DNA from: Clostridia bacterium
GTDB lineage: Bacteria; Bacillota; Clostridia; Christensenellales; CAG-314
Assembly (NCBI GenBank): GCA_900769665.1
Contig: CAAGHL010000015.1
Coordinates: 1 to 11,082, forward strand
DNA length: 11,082 nt
Direction: 5' to 3'
A program made the translations under genes and the position numbers. Below the pieces are notes generated by a model. That model was not told where the DNA came from. It saw only the letters and a program-made list of their open reading frames with translations, and made no database searches. Below, one piece after another: positions 6,612 to 11,082 of the stretch; the stretch's first letter is position 1; every line of letters begins with the position of its first letter.

Positions 6612-7331
6612 TTAGGCTAGTTTTACCGTAAAGCACATTGTGCCGTCCACTTCGCCGACAACGTAATACACGTCGGCTTCCTGCTTGACGTACAACAAAA
6701 TATCTCCGCCGACAATCTCCTTGTGGTACACTATTTCCACACTAGTCGCACCGTGGAATCCGCACGCATCCTCGGCAAAGGTAATGTAGTTGGTGTTGTT
6801 GACGTGCTTGTTGACGTCCAACATGCTGTACCGCACCGTTTCCGTAGCGGCAAGTTTGTATCCGTCGTCGAGGCGCACCCTAGCAAAATCCGTAGACAAT
6901 GCCACCGTTTCCGTCGCATAGTCTTCGTCGCTTAGCCCCACAAGCCCTTCTCCGGGGACAATCTTGCGGCTGTTGCGGTCGATGACAAGCCACGAGGAAT
7001 ACGCCGAGCAAAGCAAGTTGTCGTTGTCGTCGTACAGCTCGAACATACGGTTGGAGAAAAACTTTGTCGGCTTGGCGCACCAAGTGTACACCGTCACGCC
7101 GCTGTTGTCGTCGCGCATAGGACTACTCAATACAAACTTCAACTTGGACAGCACCCACAGCATGCCTTTTTCGTCCATGTAGTGCCACCCTGCGCCAAGG
7201 CTTTTGACATGGAAGCTTGCGCAATTTTGTAACAGTTGCATCAAGCGGTTGTGGCGCAAATTGCCGTCGGCGTCAAAGTCAGTGTCAAACAGCTCGAATC
7301 TATGTTTCCAAAAAGTTTTTGTAGGTTTCAT
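6612..7331 (-). CDS. Acyl-ACP thioesterase (FatA/FatB-like hot-dog family)
   Basis: This 239-residue double hot-dog enzyme hydrolyses acyl-ACP to free fatty acid and ACP in the cytoplasm, ending or diverting fatty-acid synthesis. The N-terminal hot-dog (about 5-130) includes HRFELFDTDFDADGNLRH and WVLSKLKFVL. The second half carries DVNKHVNNTNYI (172-183), the counterpart of the plant DMNQHVNN active-site motif, so Asp172, Asn174 and His176 are the likely catalytic residues. Length is usual for bacterial members, without the plant transit peptide. The ATG begins 2 nt after the MarR stop, with AAGGCG as a modest ribosome site, so the two genes are probably translationally coupled. Chain-length preference cannot be read from the sequence. 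Confidence 0.92.
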   Translation of the reverse strand: MKPTKTFWKHRFELFDTDFDADGNLRHNRLMQLLQNCASFHVKSLGAGWHYMDEKGMLWVLSKLKFVLSSPMRDDNSGVTVYTWCAKPTKFFSNRMFELYDDNDNLLCSAYSSWLVIDRNSRKIVPGEGLVGLSDEDYATETVALSTDFARVRLDDGYKLAATETVRYSMLDVNKHVNNTNYITFAEDACGFHGATSVEIVYHKEIVGGDILLYVKQEADVYYVVGEVDGTMCFTVKLA

Positions 7332-7333
7332 TG

Positions 7334-7774
7334 CTACGCCTTTTCGTGACAGAAAAACTCCGCCACCGTCATTATTGCGTCGGTCAAACGTTGCGTTTCC
7401 GACTCCGGCATTTTGTGCAACAGAAAGGTAAGTTTGCGGTCAACTTCTCGCTTGAGTGACAGCAACGTGCCCGTGCCGTGTTCCGTCAGTTTGACGTTTA
7501 TCTTGCGACGGTTGCCGGGGTCGACGCACCGCTCCACCATTTGGAAGTCCACAAGCGCGTCCACAACCTTGGTCAACTGTTGGTTGCTCATGTTTAGGTC
7601 GTCGGCAAGTTCGGACATGCTCATCGTGCCGTTTTTCTCCAAAATGTTCAAGCAGGTCAGTTGCGTCATAGAAATAGGCACGTCCTTGATGGACACCAAA
7701 TTGCGAAACGCCTTGCGTACAAAGGGATAATATCTAAAAATAATGTCCACCAATTCCGAAACGGACTTTTCCAT
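7334..7774 (-). CDS. MarR family winged-helix transcriptional regulator
   Basis: This 146-residue protein has the MarR layout: an N-terminal dimerisation helix, a winged helix-turn-helix (about 36-100) with MSMSELADDLNMSNQQLTKV as the recognition region, a wing with DPGNRRK (85-91), and C-terminal dimerisation helices. It presumably represses or activates its own operon, which also encodes the acyl-ACP thioesterase. By analogy with FabT, a MarR-type regulator of fatty-acid synthesis in Bacillota, it may respond to acyl-ACP or fatty acids, but this is inference from context. The ATG has a near-perfect AGGAGG 5 nt upstream. The promoter lies about 80 nt upstream and is flanked by a 7-bp inverted repeat. 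Confidence 0.93.
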   Translation of the reverse strand: MEKSVSELVDIIFRYYPFVRKAFRNLVSIKDVPISMTQLTCLNILEKNGTMSMSELADDLNMSNQQLTKVVDALVDFQMVERCVDPGNRRKINVKLTEHGTGTLLSLKREVDRKLTFLLHKMPESETQRLTDAIMTVAEFFCHEKA

Positions 7775-7859
7775 TGGTTCCTCCTAAACATACTTTGCAA
7801 CAAACAATGACGGCAATCTTTTTCAAAACAACTCAACATTGGCAAAGCACAGTACGATT

Positions 7860-7888
7860 ATTGTAGCAAAATAGTAAACAAAAGTCAA
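7860..7888 (-). promoter_or_regulatory. Sigma-A-type promoter of the MarR-thioesterase operon
   Basis: On the minus strand TTGACT (7883-7888) and TACAAT (7860-7865) are 17 nt apart. ATTGTAG (7860-7866) and CTACAAT (7895-7901) form a perfect inverted repeat bracketing the promoter and may be regulator half-sites. The leader is about 80 nt. Confidence 0.78.
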
Positions 7889-7921
7889 ATAAAACTACAA
7901 TTTATGTAACGGATGTAATTG

Positions 7922-7949
7922 ACGTTTTTTGCCAACCCGACAAAAACGT
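7922..7949. repeat. Inverted repeat between the divergent MarR and ATPase promoters
   Basis: ACGTTTTT (7922-7929) pairs perfectly with AAAAACGT (7942-7949) around a 12-nt centre. No T-run follows, so it is not a terminator. It sits about 35 bp upstream of the MarR -35 element and about 65 bp upstream of the ATPase -35 element. A regulatory binding site is possible but unproven. Confidence 0.4.
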
Positions 7950-8012
7950 TATATTTTGATTACACCGAGATACACTTTATTCAACTTACCCACGGAAATT
8001 TACCACGACATG

Positions 8013-8041
8013 TTGACAATTAAAGTAAAATGCATTATAAT
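8013..8041 (+). promoter_or_regulatory. Perfect-consensus promoter of the riboswitch-ATPase unit
   Basis: TTGACA (8013-8018) and TATAAT (8036-8041) match the sigma-70/sigma-A consensus at all 12 positions with the optimal 17-nt spacer. Transcription should begin near 8048, giving a leader of about 250 nt. Such a strong promoter fits control at the level of termination rather than initiation. Confidence 0.9.
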
Positions 8042-8096
8042 ATATCGGTAGTCAAAGGGCGAATTAACGTCGCCTGCGACACGATACAACAAAATA

Positions 8097-8191
8097 GTGA
8101 GGGAGTAATTTGCGCAAACACCCTTTGCGAAACATTGCCAACAACGTCACGGCGGGTTCCGTCTGGTTATGTTATAAAAAATGAGACTCAC
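8097..8191 (+). promoter_or_regulatory. yybP-ykoY family (Mn2+-sensing) riboswitch aptamer
   Basis: Closing stem P1 is GTGAG (8097-8101) with CTCAC (8187-8191). Directly inside it are the family hallmarks GGAGTA (8102-8107) and ATGAGA (8181-8186). A hairpin CGCAAA/TTTGCG (8113-8118 with 8124-8129), extended by TTT/AAA, forms P2. A second arm has CAT and GCCA (8133-8140) pairing with TGGT and ATG (8164-8171), an asymmetric loop ACAACGTC (8141-8148), then ACGG/CCGT (8149-8152 with 8159-8162). This matches the two-arm plan of the family, which binds Mn2+ between the loops and is known upstream of Mn2+ exporters and P-type ATPases. The match is from memory of the consensus, not a covariance-model score. 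Confidence 0.8.
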
Positions 8192-8225
8192 GCGGCCAAG
8201 TTTAAGGTTGCGTCGAGTCTTTTTT
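8184..8225 (+). terminator. Riboswitch-controlled intrinsic terminator
   Basis: AGACTCACGCGGCC (8184-8197) pairs with GGTTGCGT and GAGTCT (8206-8213 and 8215-8220), giving about 14 bp with two G-U pairs, one bulged C and an 8-nt loop, followed by a T-run to 8225. The 5' arm contains CTCAC, the 3' strand of aptamer P1, so aptamer and terminator exclude each other. It lies about 70 nt before the ATPase start. Confidence 0.88.
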
Positions 8226-8296
8226 GATTTGTGCCATATCCATTGCTCAATCGACTCGCATTAACGAAAAAAGTACTTATTATTAAGGAGAATACT

Positions 8297-10981
8297 ATGA
8301 AACACTACTTGTTTAACGTCGACGAAGTTCTTGCCGACGTCAAGTCCTCAACCGACGGTTTGACTACTCAACAAGCGCAAACACGTCAAGCAGAAAGCGG
8401 CAAAAACAAGCTCGCCGAAGGCAAAAAAACGCCTCTGTTTATCAAGTTTTTGCAACAGCTGACCGATCCGATGATCATTATCCTAATGATTGCCGCAGTA
8501 GTCAGCCTTGTAATTACGCTTGTGGAGAAGCACGGCTCTGCAAATGTCGCTGATTTTGCCGACGTAATCGTCATTGCCGCAGTGGTACTGCTAAACGCTT
8601 TCCTCGGCGTAATACAGGAAAGTAAAGCCGAACAAGCGATAGAAGCCTTGCAAAACATGACGGAAGCACACTGCAAAGTTATGCGTGACGGCAAAATGCA
8701 ATTTGTCAACAGTTGCGACCTTGTAGTAGGCGACATCGTTTTACTGGAAGCGGGCGACAGCGTACCTGCCGATTGCCGTATATTGGAGGCTGCAAGCTGC
8801 AAAGTAGAAGAAGCTGCGCTGACAGGCGAAAGCGTACCCGTAGACAAACATAACCACGCGCTCAGCGGTGACGTTGCGCTCGGCGACCGCAAAAATATGC
8901 TGTATATGGGCAGCACCATCGCTTACGGACGTGCCAAAGCCGTCGTAGTAGCAATAGGCATGAACACCGAAATGGGCAAGATCGCCAACGTGCTTGCGCA
9001 AGCCAAGGAAGAAAAAACACCGTTGCAAGTCAAAATGTCGCAACTGTCCAAGATTCTTACCTACGCGGTACTCGGCATTTGTGCTTTCATATTTGCATTT
9101 AAGACCATTCAAGCCGCAATAAACGGCAACCTCGATTTAAGCGTGGTGTCGGAAAGCTTTATGATTGCCGTAGGACTTGCGGTTGCCGCCATACCCGAAG
9201 GTCTTGCCACCACCGTTACAATCGTACTTAGTATCGGCGTAACCAACATGTCCAAGAAAAACGCCGTCATACGCAAACTGACAGCAGTAGAAACATTGGG
9301 TTGCGCGGAAATTATTTGTTCCGACAAGACAGGTACGCTGACGCAAAACAAAATGACCGTCGTAGACACTTACGGCGACGACGACAAACTGCTTGCAACC
9401 GCAATGGCATTGTGTAGCGACGCTCAACTAAACGACGGGCAAGCCGTAGGCGAACCCACCGAATGTGCGCTTGTCAACTATGCCAACGGGTTGAATTTGG
9501 CAAAAAACAAATTGGAAGAAGTAATGCCGCGTGTAGCCGAAGCGCCCTTTGACAGCATGCGCAAAATGATGAGCACATTGCACTCCGCTCCCGACGGCAT
9601 TGTACAGTACACCAAGGGCGCACCCGACGAAATAGTCGCACGTTGCACCAAGCTTGTCAAAAACGGCAAGGTAGTCGACATGACCGACGAAGATCGTCAA
9701 GCAATACTTGCCGCCAACAAAGCAATGGCAGACAAAGCGTTGCGTGTACTTGCCGCCGCAATGATCGAATACTCGGCATTGCCCGAAGACATATCCCCTG
9801 CCGCAATAGAACACGATATGATATTTATCGGCTTGTGCGGAATGATCGATCCGGTACGTCCCGAAGTTGTCGGAGCCATCGAAAAGTGCCGCGCCGCAGG
9901 TATTCGCCCCATCATGATTACGGGCGACCACATCGACACTGCTGTGGCAATCGCAATGCAACTTGGAATAATCACCGATCCTTCGCAAGCAATACTCGGC
10001 AGCAAACTTGACGAAATGAGCGACGAGGAGTTTGAGCAAAACATCGGCAAGTACTCCGTATATGCGCGCGTACAACCGGAACACAAAGTACGTATCGTCA
10101 ACACCTGGAAAAAGCTCGGCAAAATTTGCGCTATGACGGGCGACGGCGTAAACGACGCACCCAGTATCAAGTCGGCAGACATCGGCGTAGGTATGGGCAT
10201 CACAGGTACCGACGTAACCAAGTCCACCGCCGACATGGTGCTTTCCGACGACAACTTTGCCACCATCGTTACTGCCGTAGGAGAAGGCCGACGTATCTAC
10301 GACAACATACGTAAAGCAATACAATTTTTGCTTTCCAGCAACCTTGCCGAAGTAGTAGCCGTGTTCGTTTCCAGTATTTGCGGTTTTACACTACTTGAGC
10401 CGGCGCACTTACTGTGGATTAACCTTGTAACAGACTGTTTGCCCGCCGTTGCGCTCGGTATGGAACCGGGTGAAGACGAAATAATGAACCGTCCGCCGCG
10501 CATGAAAAACGAAAGCATTTTTGCAGACGGATTGGGACTTAACGTTGTTCTTCACGGACTTATTCTTGCAGGCATTACGCTTGCGGCTTATTTTGTCGGT
10601 GACGCATTGCAATACGCAGGCGGCACGCACAATATTCAAAGCAATCAAGGCATGACGATGGCATTTTTAACCTTGTCCATGGCAGAGCTTTTCCACGCAT
10701 ACAACCAACGTAGCATGCACGGGAGCATATTCAAGCTAAAAACACACAACAAATTGCTGTGGATTTCCATGCTTAGCTCCCTTCTGCTTACCACTGCCGT
10801 AATCTTTGTACCGGGACTCAACGACTTCTTCGGCTTTACCGATTATGTTCATAATCCCGGCGTTGCCATCATTGACTTGAAGGAATACTTCATTGCACTT
10901 GCGCTTGCCATGAGCATTGTGCCGATTGTAGAAATTCAAAAACTTATTGTCAACGCAATCAGAGCAAAGAAAAAGAAGTAA
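8297..10981 (+). CDS. P2A-type cation-transporting P-type ATPase, probable Mn2+ (or Ca2+) exporter
   Basis: This 894-residue pump couples ATP hydrolysis to cation export across the cytoplasmic membrane. All P-type landmarks are present: TGES (176-179, actuator), PEGL in M4 (300-303), phosphorylated Asp343 in SDKTGT, KGAPDE (440-445) and TGDH (542-545), and GDGVND (615-620). The ion-binding residues of SERCA site II have counterparts: Glu301, Asn682 and Glu685 in M5 (SSNLAEVV), and Asn709, Thr712 and Asp713 in M6. About ten membrane segments and a Lys-rich tail fit the family. The start is the ATG at 8297, with AAGGAG 6 nt upstream; the frame continues 22 codons further up without a ribosome site. 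The Mn2+ riboswitch upstream makes Mn2+ export the favoured role, but P2A pumps often also move Ca2+. Confidence 0.93.
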   Translation: MKHYLFNVDEVLADVKSSTDGLTTQQAQTRQAESGKNKLAEGKKTPLFIKFLQQLTDPMIIILMIAAVVSLVITLVEKHGSANVADFADVIVIAAVVLLNAFLGVIQESKAEQAIEALQNMTEAHCKVMRDGKMQFVNSCDLVVGDIVLLEAGDSVPADCRILEAASCKVEEAALTGESVPVDKHNHALSGDVALGDRKNMLYMGSTIAYGRAKAVVVAIGMNTEMGKIANVLAQAKEEKTPLQVKMSQLSKILTYAVLGICAFIFAFKTIQAAINGNLDLSVVSESFMIAVGLAVAAIPEGLATTVTIVLSIGVTNMSKKNAVIRKLTAVETLGCAEIICSDKTGTLTQNKMTVVDTYGDDDKLLATAMALCSDAQLNDGQAVGEPTECALVNYANGLNLAKNKLEEVMPRVAEAPFDSMRKMMSTLHSAPDGIVQYTKGAPDEIVARCTKLVKNGKVVDMTDEDRQAILAANKAMADKALRVLAAAMIEYSALPEDISPAAIEHDMIFIGLCGMIDPVRPEVVGAIEKCRAAGIRPIMITGDHIDTAVAIAMQLGIITDPSQAILGSKLDEMSDEEFEQNIGKYSVYARVQPEHKVRIVNTWKKLGKICAMTGDGVNDAPSIKSADIGVGMGITGTDVTKSTADMVLSDDNFATIVTAVGEGRRIYDNIRKAIQFLLSSNLAEVVAVFVSSICGFTLLEPAHLLWINLVTDCLPAVALGMEPGEDEIMNRPPRMKNESIFADGLGLNVVLHGLILAGITLAAYFVGDALQYAGGTHNIQSNQGMTMAFLTLSMAELFHAYNQRSMHGSIFKLKTHNKLLWISMLSSLLLTTAVIFVPGLNDFFGFTDYVHNPGVAIIDLKEYFIALALAMSIVPIVEIQKLIVNAIRAKKKK

Positions 10982-10988
10982 TTTTAAG

Positions 10989-11015
10989 ACTAGTATTTAG
11001 AATAAATAGTTTTTG
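10989..11015 (+). terminator. Weak AT-rich candidate terminator after the ATPase gene
   Basis: TATTTA (10994-10999) pairs with TAAATA (11003-11008), followed by five Ts (11010-11014), 13 nt after the stop codon. The stem is short and has no G-C pairs, so it may not act alone. Confidence 0.35.
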
Positions 11016-11019
11016 TTGT

Positions 11020-11082
11020 GCGGGGGGCGCAGGGCGGGGAGGGGGGGGTCACGGGGTGGTGGGTCCGCATTTTAAAAAAAAA
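11020..11082. other. G-rich, low-complexity end of the window
   Basis: The last 60 or so bases hold many runs of three to eight G and finish with nine A. Nothing else in the window has this composition. It looks like a contig-end or base-calling artefact, though a genuine G-rich tract cannot be excluded. Confidence 0.6.

Noticed and set aside
8030..8227. 65-codon frame in the ATPase leader
   Set aside because: It runs across the -10 element, aptamer and terminator, starts before the predicted transcript start and has no ribosome site.
9428..10324. 298-codon minus-strand frame
   Set aside because: Antisense shadow of the ATPase gene, rich in Tyr/Cys/Val without recognisable motifs and with no ribosome site.

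Overview
The window looks like chromosomal DNA from an uncultured low-to-mid GC Bacillota (Clostridia-like) bacterium. The reasons are strong AGGAGG-type ribosome sites, sigma-A-type promoters with 17-nt spacers, a GlpA-like / FAD oxidoreductase / DUF1667 gene trio of the kind found in Clostridia and Thermotogae, a MarR plus acyl-ACP thioesterase pair, and a yybP-ykoY-type riboswitch. The taxonomic call is inference. No rRNA, tRNA, CRISPR array, transposase or integrase was seen.

Region by region. Positions 1-400 hold no convincing gene, only several perfect inverted repeats. Positions 401-3934 (minus strand) carry a three-gene flavoprotein operon: a BON-like plus GlpA-like dehydrogenase with a C-terminal [2Fe-2S] domain, an FAD/NAD(P) oxidoreductase, and a small four-cysteine DUF1667 protein. 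Its promoter is at 3964-3992. Diverging from it is a MATE efflux transporter (4206-5612, plus) ending at a clear intrinsic terminator (5706-5730). Next comes a UPF0200 / dephospho-CoA-kinase-like P-loop kinase (5795-6346, plus). A bidirectional terminator (6374-6410) separates it from a minus-strand operon reading from 7774 down to 6443: a MarR regulator, an acyl-ACP thioesterase and a 49-codon small protein with a strong ribosome site.

The best-defined regulatory system lies at 8013-10981. A perfect-consensus promoter (TTGACA-17-TATAAT) drives a roughly 250-nt leader containing a yybP-ykoY (Mn2+) riboswitch aptamer. The closing stem P1 of the aptamer shares its 3' strand with an intrinsic terminator, and the leader ends at a P2A-type cation ATPase. 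The architecture reads as a transcriptional ON switch: metal-bound aptamer holds P1, the terminator cannot form, and the ATPase is made. This makes Mn2+ (possibly with Ca2+) efflux the most likely role of the pump.

The last 60 or so bases are abruptly G-rich and end in an A-run, unlike everything else, and may be a contig-end sequencing artefact.
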